From: Thermonema lapsum | GTDB taxonomy: Bacteria > Bacteroidota > Bacteroidia > Cytophagales > Thermonemataceae | Direction: 5' to 3' | NCBI RefSeq assembly: GCF_011761635.1 | Contig: NZ_JAASRN010000002.1 | Location: 124,001 to 188,000, forward strand | DNA: 64,000 nucleotides | In this document: positions 28,201 to 35,910 of the stretch, one piece after another | Layout: every line of letters starts with the position of its first letter | Position numbering within the stretch: the stretch's first letter is position 1 | The notes under the pieces: model-generated | Told to the model about the DNA's origin: nothing | Seen by the model: the letters and a program-made list of their open reading frames with translations, nothing else | Databases searched by the model: none | Program-made: the position numbers and the translations under genes

Positions 28201-28410
28201 GTATTCCTTTTGCTTGGCTTTTTCTATGATTTCTTTAAACTCCTGACCTACTTCTTCATAAATTTCAAGATACTTGGGCACCGAAGCTTTGTCCAGAACC
28301 CGTTGAAAATAGTCCTCTACATAGGCACGCTCTTTGTCAGAGGTGCCACCATCTTGCATGGTGGTAATAGCAAATAGCTTTGCTAAAGCCTCTAATACAT
28401 TTTCACTCAT
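25207..28410 (-). CDS. ABCG-type transporter with N-terminal TerB-like region
   Basis: 1067 aa. Residues 1-165 are a helical TerB-like region (GGTSDKERAYVEDYF near 21-35); 170-270 are mostly beta, possibly an FHA-like module. The ATPase (275-510) has Walker A GASGAGKTT (309-317), signature ISGGQ (417-421), Walker B VLFLDEP (437-443) and the H-loop His474, so it should be active. A short Cys pair (CERC, about 523-526) follows. An ABC2-type membrane domain lies at roughly 615-810, then a charged coiled region (830-990) and a last hydrophobic helix near 1030-1048. ABCG half-transporters export lipids or peptides; direction and cargo here are unknown. It lies immediately downstream of the siaB-siaC-like pair. 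Confidence 0.85.
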   Translation of the reverse strand: MSENVLEALAKLFAITTMQDGGTSDKERAYVEDYFQRVLDKASVPKYLEIYEEVGQEFKEIIEKAKQKEYEQLGDKEEGVLTEKIEKVVEDKVFMRFSVRALKMCKQINENLDLQQKVYALIRMFELVACDNNLSAKRMEVIDTAASALQLHEYFDLIKDFVLGNLEDLLLHEEVLIIASDFYPTNEQLAKHLSPEKGLKGALVFLRIPEVDIFFVRYIPDKEGDHEVVRLDTTEITPNVVEVFARGSIIRTQLEVVYYSEVVSGFMGKNIKPISFEAIDLEFRFKNGNIGVRNVNLKEGAGRLIAIMGASGAGKTTLLNVLSGLEKPYKGKVLLNGVDIHDEQDKQRIEGVIGYVAQDDLLIEELTVYQNLYYSTKLCFKDLSEQQLHERVMNTLANLGLEHIKDLKVGSVLQKTISGGQRKRLNIALELIREPSVLFLDEPTSGLSSRDSENVMDLLKELSLKGKLIFIVIHQPSSEIFKMFDKLLILDTGGYPVYYGNPIEAISYFRRKAQYPRADEPACERCANTKPEEIFDIIEERVVTEKGVYTNKRKRTPEQWHEEYLKEFGDRAELVERVNEPLPKALNLPGKVRQTIILATRDFLSKVSNRQYVAINLLEAPLLAFLLSFVIRYQNTPEGEYVYRFNDNIPAYILICVLVALFMGLTVSAEEIIKDRKIRKREAFLNISKHSYLLSKVLILFTLSAIQTLSFVLIGNAILEVQGMTWTYWLVLFSVSCFANMLGLNISNTFNSVVTVYITIPLLLIPQMILSGIIFNFNKLNTVISEKGRVPLLADLMVSRWGFEAIAVRQFKENPYEKHVYQFDKEESIADYRRSFWLEEMREVLGEVEDLLKRSKKSSEAAKELREKLHLLASEIEREQRADTRYRYAREHRPETPYLSGIMQALTSGQVSYNVLEELQEYFNVLEEYYKKRFNIARRQKELFLVNIESQGVNIDSLSNLFYNDALADLAKNANMKDKIEFYKGKFLQHMDPIFQDPTDYKHALDYRAHFMAPRKHFFGRYFDTYHFDVAAIWILTILLYFTLYTDFFNKLPLLKALLEVKFFKKE

Positions 28411-28457
28411 ATGTTGCTGGTTGGTTCTATGCTCTCGGGCGCCAAGCTGGCAATGGG

Positions 28458-28826
28458 TTAGTCTGCCAATACTCTAAATTCAAATTCTACATTGACCATA
28501 TCTTCAAACTCTTTGCCTGCTTCCTCCATATCTTCATCCTCTTCAAGGTGATACCAAACTACCTTGGCATTAGGAATATTCTCCAAGGTTTGCAGCACAT
28601 CTAACAATAGTTTGGAAGAAGCAGTATTGAAGTATTCGAGTTTAAAGTTAAATACGGTTTCAGGGTTGGGGTTAGAGGCATACTGCTGCAACCATTCGAT
28701 GATAGGGCGATAGAACTCGCGTGCATCCTCAGGCAGAGAACGTCCCGAAATTTCAAACACGCCGTTGTCTTTATCCAAAATCACTTTGGGGGTATCCTCT
28801 TTTCCTTCTAAGCTGATGATGTTCAT
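28458..28826 (-). CDS. SiaC-family (DUF1987) regulatory phosphoprotein
   Basis: 122 aa. In Pseudomonas, SiaC is phosphorylated on Thr68 by SiaB and dephosphorylated by SiaA; the unphosphorylated form binds its target SiaD. Here the segment EYFNTASSK places a Thr at position 68, exactly the position I know as the site in P. aeruginosa. Fold is STAS-like (anti-sigma-antagonist type). Directly downstream of the SiaB-like gene (51-bp gap) and upstream of the ABC transporter. No SiaD-like cyclase is seen, so its target here is probably different. Confidence 0.85.
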   Translation of the reverse strand: MNIISLEGKEDTPKVILDKDNGVFEISGRSLPEDAREFYRPIIEWLQQYASNPNPETVFNFKLEYFNTASSKLLLDVLQTLENIPNAKVVWYHLEEDEDMEEAGKEFEDMVNVEFEFRVLAD

Positions 28827-28877
28827 ATGTCCTTCAGTTATTTTGTGGATTACAAAATTATAAAAAGTTAGATGGAA

Positions 28878-29435
28878 TTATTCTTCTCTTGGAACAGTAA
28901 TTTGCAGTGAAAAGAAGGAAAACTCATCGTTGATGGGCTCGAATGAGTATTCGAGTTTTTGACCAGACTTGCGCGCCATATCGATAAAGCCCAAACCAGC
29001 ACCTCCTTTTTCGGATATTTCGCCTTTTTTAATTACCTCTTTATACAACTCCTTGAGACCTTCTTTATCCAAGGCATTTACTTGGTCAATTTTACTCGAG
29101 ATAAACTCTATAGATTCATTGCGCACGGGGTTTCCCGAATTAATCAAATATTGAGAAACGCTTTTGCCCAGAAGGAAGATGGCATTATTGCGCAAACCAT
29201 CTTCTCCTCTTTCATTCAGATCTTCGGCATGTTTCACTATGTTTTGCAAGCATTCCACCATCACATTGAAAACCTTGCGCTTCACCCCAGAGCTCTCGCC
29301 AATGGCATCCATATTTCGTTCTGCCATAGCCAGAATAGATTTGGTGATTTCTTGCGTAAACTCTCCCTCATATACCAATATGAGGTTGTGTGCCAACATA
29401 GTCTTGTGTAAGTCAAAAACATATTTCATAGCCAA
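28878..29435 (-). CDS. SiaB-family (DUF6272) serine/threonine kinase, GHKL type
   Basis: 185 aa. Predicted to phosphorylate the SiaC-like protein encoded next. N box with Glu61-Asn65 (VECLQNIVKHA) and G box GGAGLGF (144-150); the fold is a reduced GHKL ATPase. The start could also be the second Met (29429). A likely -7 box (TAATTTTG, minus strand, 29506-29513) precedes it, so the siaB-siaC-ABC block may have its own transcript in addition to the upstream phosphatase. Family is clear from the motifs and from the SiaC partner. Confidence 0.85.
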   Translation of the reverse strand: MAMKYVFDLHKTMLAHNLILVYEGEFTQEITKSILAMAERNMDAIGESSGVKRKVFNVMVECLQNIVKHAEDLNERGEDGLRNNAIFLLGKSVSQYLINSGNPVRNESIEFISSKIDQVNALDKEGLKELYKEVIKKGEISEKGGAGLGFIDMARKSGQKLEYSFEPINDEFSFFSLQITVPREE

Positions 29436-29505
29436 ATGCTCGTTTTAGTTAATTGTAAAGATTAACAAAATAAAATTAAATTTCCACTAAATTTATACAT
29501 AAAAG

Positions 29506-29533
29506 CAAAATTATATATGTTTTTTACTCCAAA
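29506..29533 (-). promoter_or_regulatory. Possible promoter of the siaB-siaC-ABC block
   Basis: TAATTTTG (29506-29513, minus) with TTTG (29530-29533) upstream, spacer 16 bp, slightly short. It sits in the 108-bp, very AT-rich gap after the phosphatase gene. Confidence 0.4.
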
Positions 29534-29543
29534 TATTTGAATA

Positions 29544-32500
29544 TCAGAAGCGAATACCTATAAACAAGATGTCATCGGTCTGCTTTTTATCGCCCATCCA
29601 CTCCATGAAGTCAGTATCCAGTGCCAGGGCTATCTTATCCATCGCCTCCTGTCTATGTTCCAAAATAATGTCACGGATGCGTTTGGAAGAAAACTTCCGG
29701 TTTTGCGGTCCTCCAAATTGGTCGGGCATACCATCAGAAAACAGATAGATGCTCAGTCCTTCTTTTATCTCCAGCTCATGTAGCGAGAACTTCTCGCGAT
29801 CGTGGAACTGTCCGCCGCCAATGGGCATCTTATCGCCTTTAATCTCCTGTACTTTTTCATCGGAAGGATAGAGATAGTAAAGCGGACGGTGCGCTCCTGC
29901 ATACAAAATTTTCTTGTTTTTCAGGTCGATACGAGCCAAGGCTACGTCCATGCCGTCACGGGTTACGCTATCCTCACGGTCCTGACGCAAAGTGTGCGTC
30001 ATTTCTTTGTCAAGCAAGTCCAAAAAATCATTGGGTAAAATATCGCTACGGGTATCGATGATGTTGTTCATCAGAAAATAACCGATGAGCGACACCAAAG
30101 CGCCAGGTACCCCGTGACCGGTACAGTCGGCGGCTGCCACATACACAAAGTCATCTTTACGCACAATCCACGGGAAATCGCCACTGACTACGTCGCGAGG
30201 TTTAAAGATAACGAAAGAGTCTGCAAAGTAAGAACGCAAGATTTCGGTATCGGGCATGATGGCATCTTGGATACGTTTTGCGTAGTTGATGCTATCGGTT
30301 ACCTTCTTATTAGCTGTTTCAATTTCGAATTGATATTCTTTCATCACGGTGATGTCGTGCAGCACCACCAAAATAGACTCCAGTTCGTTGTCTTCACCAA
30401 ATTCCGGTATGGCATTGAGCTGCATGACCCGGTTGCCCAACACAGAAGGGAACTCTATTTCGAGCGTTATCTTTTCGCGGCGGGCACTCACTCCTTCAAG
30501 CACACGGTACATCTGGCGCACCACTTCTTCGGGCAGTAACTCATTGTTCAATACCTTTTGCAGGTATTCTTCTTTCGATTTTCCGGTATAGTTTTCAATA
30601 GTGGGGTTGATATAGTAAATGACCCCTTCGGGGTTGAGACGCATAATCAAATCGGGCGAGTTTTCGGAAAGAGCCTGCATCTGTGAGCGCATCCGCTCTT
30701 CACGCTCGGCGCGCTTGCGCTCGGTGATGTCACGCATGTTCACTACAATACCTTTGATGACGGGGTCTTGCAAGAGGTTGGTACCGGTTGCCTCTACCCA
30801 AATGGCTTCGCCATTCTTCTTGCGGTATTCCATTTGAATGGTTATCTGCTCATCGGGGTACTGTTTCAGTTCTTCAAACATGCGACGATAAGACTCTTTC
30901 CACTCGTCTTCTACGTACACTACATCGTTGATTCCTACCATTTCCTCTACACTATAACCAAGGATTCGGCTTACCGAAGGGCTGATATAGCGTATATGAA
31001 TGGTTTCGTCGTAGATGATAATTACCTCAGAAGCATTTTCAAGTAGGATTTGTGTTTTTCGTTGCTCGTTTTGCACAGCTTGCTTTTCGAGTTCGAGCTG
31101 TTCTACTGTTTTTTGCAGCTCACGGCTTTTTTCCTGCAAGTCCTTCGCTATTTTTTCGAGCTCCTTTTGCCGTGCCTGAAGCTCTATGTTCAGCTGGGTA
31201 GTTTCGGCTAAGAGCTTGGCTTCTTTTTCGGCGGTTTTGATGTTGAAGATAGTACGGGCAATGATACCACTGATTTCCTGCACAAACTTCACCTCGCGCC
31301 CGTCTTCTTCGAAGGGTTGTAGCGAAGCCAGTTCCAAGCAGCCCATCACCTCAGTTTCATTGGTAATCAGAGGCATGATAAGCAGGCTTCGGGGGCGCTG
31401 TTCGCCCAACAAACCGGAAGTGATGGTCAGGTAGTCTTCGGGTATTTCGGTACGGCGAATCATATCCCGCTCGATGGCAGCTTGCCCGACCAAGCCTTCG
31501 GCATATTTGCGCGCTACTTTGAAACGGGCTTCCAAGTATTTCTTTTTATTGTAAGCGTAGCTGGCATACATTTCCAGATAACTTACTCCTTCTTCCTTCT
31601 CGCTTTCATTCATCACATAAAAAGCTCCCTGCACGGCTCCCACTCTTTGCACCACATACGCCAGCAGCTCTTCGCCCATCTCTTTGAGGTCGTTACGCGC
31701 ACGCAGAATATCACCCACTTCCTTGACACCTTCTACAATCCAGCGTTTTTCATCCTCTTCGCGTGCCGACGACACAATGCTGTCGCGCATACTAAGCAAG
31801 GCGGTCGCCAAGACGTCGTCTTCGCTTGCCGGCTTAAAATCCACGTCAAAGTCTTGCTTACCGATACGAGAGGCAAAGTTTGCCATACTGCGCAGGTTCA
31901 TAACCAAGCGATTGAGGTAAGCCGCCATCTCTCCGACTTCGTCTTTTGAATCGACTTCGATAGAAGCCGGCAGACGCCCCTTTGCCAAAGAAGCGATGGC
32001 ATCGCGCAAAATGCCCAAAGACTGAACAAAGAATTGAGAGAAGATAAGCCCAATCAGCAACGCCACCAACAGGGTGATAGCTGCTGAAAGCAGGAAACGT
32101 TTAAGCAAGCCAAAGGCGGGCGCATACGCCTCAGCAGTGTCTATTTTAACAATAACTCCCCAATTCAACTGGGGCAGGTAGTCGGTAACTACCAATACTT
32201 CTTTGCCCAGGTCATCAGTCTCTTCCAACTCTGCTTTTTCACCCGCCAATGCCTTACGCACTGCCAAAGGAATATCCAGGGCATCGAGGGTGCCCATCTG
32301 AGCCAGATTCATGCTTTTGATGGGGTCTTTTTGTTGCAACAGAGGGCGCTTGTTGAGCACATAAACGGCATTTGCCCCCTGCAGTTGTACCAGTAGCACT
32401 TCGCCGCTGTTGCCCAAGCCAATGCGGTCGTTCACTAAGCGGTCAATACGTTCAAACTCAATTTCAAACACCAAATAGCCGATGCGCTCTTGGCGGTCTA

Positions 32501-33209
32501 TTACGGGCGCTGCCGCCAACAGATAAGGCACGTTGTCTTGCAAAAAGACCTTGCTAAAATGCACGGATTCGCGACTTGCTTCAAGGAAGTTGGGTTCTAC
32601 GACGGGTGCTTTGAATTTCTTGTTTTCTTCTTGTATGCTTGCCCGCTTGTCAGCTATGTATTTCACCTGCTGGTCTTCGTTCAAGAGATAAACGTTGTGT
32701 AGGTCATACACCTTACGCAGAATCACGATGGCACTATCCAGCTCAGCTTCGGGCGTAAGGAAGAAAGTCAAGGGGTCAATATCCGGCAAAGCGTTTTGAT
32801 TGCCTTGTTTACCGAACTGAGGCTGGTTTTCTTCTGCAGAAACTGGGGTGTCTGGCAAGAGGTCGGCATCGTTATTTTCCGGAGCAAAAGGGGCATCAGG
32901 TCTTTCGGCAAAGTCAGGGGTAATGTTTTGCTCGTCGGTCTCGTCGAACAAGATGCGGCGTTTAGCAGCATTCAGGCGCGTACCTATAGATAAGCCCCGC
33001 TCTATTTCATCGGCAAAGAGGTTGATTTTTTCCACCTTGAGGGCAGAGAACGCATGCAATGACTCTATGGCACTTTTTCTAAAAGTTGCTTTGCTTTCTT
33101 GAAAGGCAAAGTAGCTCACCGAGCCCACTGCCAAAAGAGCCACCAACAGCACTACGGCTGTAATTTTTAGTCCTAAGCTTATGTTTTTCCGCGTTTTCAT
33201 TATCCGCAT
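29544..33209 (-). CDS. Membrane sensor PP2C-type phosphatase (SpoIIE domain), SiaA-like
   Basis: 1221 aa. Order: TM1 (about 13-37), a large periplasmic Cache-like sensor (40-365), TM2 (371-394), HAMP (395-447), GAF (505-655), coiled coil (660-720), two PAS domains (722-832 and 845-955), and a SpoIIE/PP2C phosphatase (975-1221). The phosphatase has metal ligands Asp1011 (VVSGDF), Asp1028 (ADCTGHG), FSDG and the terminal DD (QTDDILFIG). It should dephosphorylate the SiaC-like protein and so oppose the SiaB-like kinase, as SiaA does. Much larger than typical SiaA. The frame also allows the start at the second Met (residue 4). It lies 9 bp after the GAF gene. Confidence 0.9.
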   Translation of the reverse strand: MRIMKTRKNISLGLKITAVVLLVALLAVGSVSYFAFQESKATFRKSAIESLHAFSALKVEKINLFADEIERGLSIGTRLNAAKRRILFDETDEQNITPDFAERPDAPFAPENNDADLLPDTPVSAEENQPQFGKQGNQNALPDIDPLTFFLTPEAELDSAIVILRKVYDLHNVYLLNEDQQVKYIADKRASIQEENKKFKAPVVEPNFLEASRESVHFSKVFLQDNVPYLLAAAPVIDRQERIGYLVFEIEFERIDRLVNDRIGLGNSGEVLLVQLQGANAVYVLNKRPLLQQKDPIKSMNLAQMGTLDALDIPLAVRKALAGEKAELEETDDLGKEVLVVTDYLPQLNWGVIVKIDTAEAYAPAFGLLKRFLLSAAITLLVALLIGLIFSQFFVQSLGILRDAIASLAKGRLPASIEVDSKDEVGEMAAYLNRLVMNLRSMANFASRIGKQDFDVDFKPASEDDVLATALLSMRDSIVSSAREEDEKRWIVEGVKEVGDILRARNDLKEMGEELLAYVVQRVGAVQGAFYVMNESEKEEGVSYLEMYASYAYNKKKYLEARFKVARKYAEGLVGQAAIERDMIRRTEIPEDYLTITSGLLGEQRPRSLLIMPLITNETEVMGCLELASLQPFEEDGREVKFVQEISGIIARTIFNIKTAEKEAKLLAETTQLNIELQARQKELEKIAKDLQEKSRELQKTVEQLELEKQAVQNEQRKTQILLENASEVIIIYDETIHIRYISPSVSRILGYSVEEMVGINDVVYVEDEWKESYRRMFEELKQYPDEQITIQMEYRKKNGEAIWVEATGTNLLQDPVIKGIVVNMRDITERKRAEREERMRSQMQALSENSPDLIMRLNPEGVIYYINPTIENYTGKSKEEYLQKVLNNELLPEEVVRQMYRVLEGVSARREKITLEIEFPSVLGNRVMQLNAIPEFGEDNELESILVVLHDITVMKEYQFEIETANKKVTDSINYAKRIQDAIMPDTEILRSYFADSFVIFKPRDVVSGDFPWIVRKDDFVYVAAADCTGHGVPGALVSLIGYFLMNNIIDTRSDILPNDFLDLLDKEMTHTLRQDREDSVTRDGMDVALARIDLKNKKILYAGAHRPLYYLYPSDEKVQEIKGDKMPIGGGQFHDREKFSLHELEIKEGLSIYLFSDGMPDQFGGPQNRKFSSKRIRDIILEHRQEAMDKIALALDTDFMEWMGDKKQTDDILFIGIRF

Positions 33210-33218
33210 TGCTTTTCT

Positions 33219-34070
33219 TTATTCCTCATTGTTGGCGCTTGTTGCTAGCAAAAGCATGTGCGACGCCAACAACGCCATCGCTTCTTCGACCAGTAATTTA
33301 TCTTTTTCTGTAAAATTCCTAAAGCTTGCCAGCTCAACGGCACCTAAAATTTTCTTGTCGCTGTCGAGCATGGGGGCAATCAAGAGGCTTTTGGGCGCCC
33401 CTTTGCCCAGCCCAGATACAACCGGCACCGAGATATAACCTTCCGGCAGTTCATTAAACACAAGTGTTCTTTTGTCTTTGACAGCCTGCCCGATGAAGCC
33501 TTCTCCTATTTCAAAAGTCTGGGGCAGTCCTTCAGAAGCATAATAAGCATAACCGGCTTGCAATTCGAGGTATTGCACACCCTCACGCCATTTGCTCAGA
33601 TAAAGTATGCCTTGACTTGCCTCTACGGCTTCGGCTATTGCAGCCAATACTTGGGTATAAAAGTCATCGCTGCCGGCTTTGGCACTGATAATGGCACGAA
33701 TACGCGCTGCCTTTTCTTCTATTTCACGGCGCATGGCTGTGGCAGCATCCTCAAGCACCGCTTCTTTTTCTTGTTTATTCCGTGTTATTTCTTCTTCTAC
33801 TTGACGGGCAACTACAATTTTGGCTCTACTGGCATTCAGCATCAAAAAGAAAATGGTTAGCAGTGCAGCGCCAATGGTAAGTGCTATATGCAAAACCAGC
33901 TGCCAAAGAACAGGTTCCATCTTTTGTCTTTGTGCCAAATCTTTCAAATCCAGAGCTACTGCCAGCCTATCCTGCAAAACAGTGAGGTCATTGACAAGGA
34001 AGCCAACCCCCACCAAAAAAGCCAACATAAAAAGGATAGCTGCTATTTTGTATAGGTTCTTCATGGACAA
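33219..34070 (-). CDS. Membrane-anchored GAF domain protein
   Basis: 283 aa. Two TM helices (about 7-26 and 57-78) flank a short periplasmic loop; a coiled coil follows, then a GAF domain (about 130-275; GILYLSKW, GEGFIGQAVKDKR, PKSLLIAPM, GAVELASF). This GAF is visibly related to the GAF of the phosphatase encoded next. There is no output domain, so it may form a sensing heteromer with the phosphatase. Located between cheB-like and phosphatase genes with 9-11 bp gaps. Confidence 0.8.
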   Translation of the reverse strand: MSMKNLYKIAAILFMLAFLVGVGFLVNDLTVLQDRLAVALDLKDLAQRQKMEPVLWQLVLHIALTIGAALLTIFFLMLNASRAKIVVARQVEEEITRNKQEKEAVLEDAATAMRREIEEKAARIRAIISAKAGSDDFYTQVLAAIAEAVEASQGILYLSKWREGVQYLELQAGYAYYASEGLPQTFEIGEGFIGQAVKDKRTLVFNELPEGYISVPVVSGLGKGAPKSLLIAPMLDSDKKILGAVELASFRNFTEKDKLLVEEAMALLASHMLLLATSANNEE

Positions 34071-34081
34071 TGGCGTGTTTT

Positions 34082-34693
34082 TTAAGCGTATTGCTTATGT
34101 AATTTATGTAAAAAATCAATTATCTGCTCACTTCGCAACACATAATCTATTTTGGTGGCTTGCATGGCTGCGACAGGCATAGTATCTATCAAACACTCTG
34201 AGGGTTCCTGCACGATGGTGAGCCCCCCGCGATCATGTATTTTTTTCATGCCCCATGCCCCATCACGGTTAGCCCCCGACAACAGAATACCGATAAGCTT
34301 TTCGCGATAGGCATAAGCGGCTGTTTCAAACAACAGGTCGATAGAGGGACGCGAATTATTGACAGTTTCTTCGGTAGAAAGCGAAAAAGTTTGCCCTAAC
34401 TCTATGCACAAGTGGTAGTTAGCCGGTGCCAGATAAATCGTACCCTTTTTGATAAGTTCTTTATCGAGCGGTTCAACTACTGCTTTGTTGGTTTTTAACG
34501 AAAGCGCCTCGGTAAAGCCTTCTCTTACGTCTTTCAAGCGATGCAAGCACATCACGATGGGTAGAGAGAAGTCATCGGGAAGTGCCTGCAAGATGTGCGA
34601 AACCACCTGAAAGCTCCCTGCCGAACCTCCTATGACAATCAACTTGTATTTAGAACTTATATGATCGAAACGAGCCATGCAATCAAAAGGCAT
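34082..34693 (-). CDS. CheB-type methylesterase domain, no receiver domain
   Basis: 203 aa. Catalytic triad residues visible: Ser24 (GGSAGS), His51 (CLHR) and Asp144 (GANRDGAWGM). Normal CheB carries an N-terminal receiver that controls it; here only the esterase domain is present, so control must come from elsewhere. It follows the cheR-like gene by 16 bp. No methyl-accepting chemotaxis protein is in the window. The start at 34693 could move to the sixth residue (Met6). Confidence 0.88.
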   Translation of the reverse strand: MPFDCMARFDHISSKYKLIVIGGSAGSFQVVSHILQALPDDFSLPIVMCLHRLKDVREGFTEALSLKTNKAVVEPLDKELIKKGTIYLAPANYHLCIELGQTFSLSTEETVNNSRPSIDLLFETAAYAYREKLIGILLSGANRDGAWGMKKIHDRGGLTIVQEPSECLIDTMPVAAMQATKIDYVLRSEQIIDFLHKLHKQYA

Positions 34694-34709
34694 TAAGACA
34701 ATAAAGCGC

Positions 34710-35552
34710 TTAATCTCTTATTTTTTTGTAAATCTTTTCGTTGTTGTTGACAACAATAAATTTGTTGGCATATTCACACCATATGAGCGACTCTTTGGAA
34801 CCAATAGCCAAATAGCCATAACGGGGCAAGCTGGCGTGAAACAGCTTCAGCACTTCATTCTGCAATGTTTGATTAAAATAAATCATCACATTGCGGCAAA
34901 GGATGAGGTCAAACACACCGATTTTCTCTCCGTTCACTAAATTGTGCTCCACAAACTGCACATTACGAAGCAGTCTTTTATCCATCACTGCTTTGCCATC
35001 TTGCACCGTATAATAGTGCTCAAGGCTACGTTTACCCAAAAAGCGCTGGTAATTTTTTCTGTTTACGTCTTCCATATTGCGCAGGTTATAGGTGGCTTCC
35101 TGCGCCTTTGCCAAGATGCTGTAGTCGATGTCGGTAGCTACTATTTCTACTTGGTCGAGCACGTCCATTTCGTCGAGCAAGATAGCCATAGATAAGATTT
35201 CCTCGCCCGAAGAGCAGCCGGCATGCCACACACGGAACTCTTTTTTATTCATCAAGATGCTGGGCACAATCTCATCGCGCAGCTCCACCCAAAAGGAAGG
35301 GTCTCGAAACATCTCCGTGACGTTCACGGTAATCTCGGAAAGGAAGGTTTTGAAAAAGTGCTTGTCCAATTCCAGCTTGCGGATGAGCTCTTCCATGTTT
35401 TCCATACGAAACAACTCGATGAAGCGCTGCACGCGACGCCGGAAAGAAGACATGGCGTAGTTACTGAAATCGTAGTCATAGCGCTTCTTTATTACTTCGA
35501 TAAGACGGCGCAACTGGGCAATTTCAATTTCCGGTTTTTCTATGTTTTCCAT
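34710..35552 (-). CDS. CheR-type protein-glutamate methyltransferase
   Basis: 280 aa. CheR_N (1-75) with YDFSNY and RRVQRF, then a SAM-binding fold with AGCSSGEE (111-118), ATDID and LILCRNVMIYF. It methylates glutamate side chains of receptors using SAM. It heads the minus-strand run to the esterase; 49 bp separate it from the DUF721 gene. No chemoreceptor nearby, so a non-chemotaxis role is likely, and CheR/CheB pairs of this kind in other bacteria sit in sensory modules. Confidence 0.92.
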   Translation of the reverse strand: MENIEKPEIEIAQLRRLIEVIKKRYDYDFSNYAMSSFRRRVQRFIELFRMENMEELIRKLELDKHFFKTFLSEITVNVTEMFRDPSFWVELRDEIVPSILMNKKEFRVWHAGCSSGEEILSMAILLDEMDVLDQVEIVATDIDYSILAKAQEATYNLRNMEDVNRKNYQRFLGKRSLEHYYTVQDGKAVMDKRLLRNVQFVEHNLVNGEKIGVFDLILCRNVMIYFNQTLQNEVLKLFHASLPRYGYLAIGSKESLIWCEYANKFIVVNNNEKIYKKIRD

Positions 35553-35601
35553 AAGTGCTTTTCTCCAATAGCCTGCTATCTCAAATCTTGGTTTTAGCCG
35601 T

Positions 35602-35910
35602 TTAACAAAGTACTATTTTTTTTATCACTTCTCGTTTCATTTGGGCGTTTAATCGTTCTTTTATTTTGTCTCTGGCAAAAAGAAGCTGGTTTTTTAATAC
35701 AGGCGACCGCAAGTACACATAGAGGGTATCGCCACGCAAATAGATTTTTTCGGTTTGCTCCGCCACGTTAGGACCCAGCAGCTGCGCCCACATATCGCCT
35801 ATACGCATGTCATAGAAGCGATGTTTGGCTTGGTGTTGTTCTATCATATGTGCCAGCACCTCGCTAAAACTCAGCGGCTTTTGGTGGGCTATTCTGTGTT
35901 TGTCTCTCAT
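35602..35910 (-). CDS. DUF721/DciA-like protein
   Basis: 102-aa basic protein with an N-terminal helix pair, WAQLLGPNVAEQT (the conserved W..hvG..ha..s segment) and LYVYLRSPVLKNQL. DUF721 proteins often sit beside recF or gyrB, and one subset (DciA) loads the replicative helicase DnaB. Overlaps the recF stop by 4 bp. Role in helicase loading is inference from family and context. Confidence 0.8.
   Translation of the reverse strand: MRDKHRIAHQKPLSFSEVLAHMIEQHQAKHRFYDMRIGDMWAQLLGPNVAEQTEKIYLRGDTLYVYLRSPVLKNQLLFARDKIKERLNAQMKREVIKKIVLC

Noticed and set aside
28458-29435. Reading siaB/siaC-like genes as an anti-sigma/anti-sigma-antagonist pair
   Set aside because: Possible in principle (RsbW/RsbV-like fold), but no sigma factor gene is near and the sequence fits SiaB/SiaC better.
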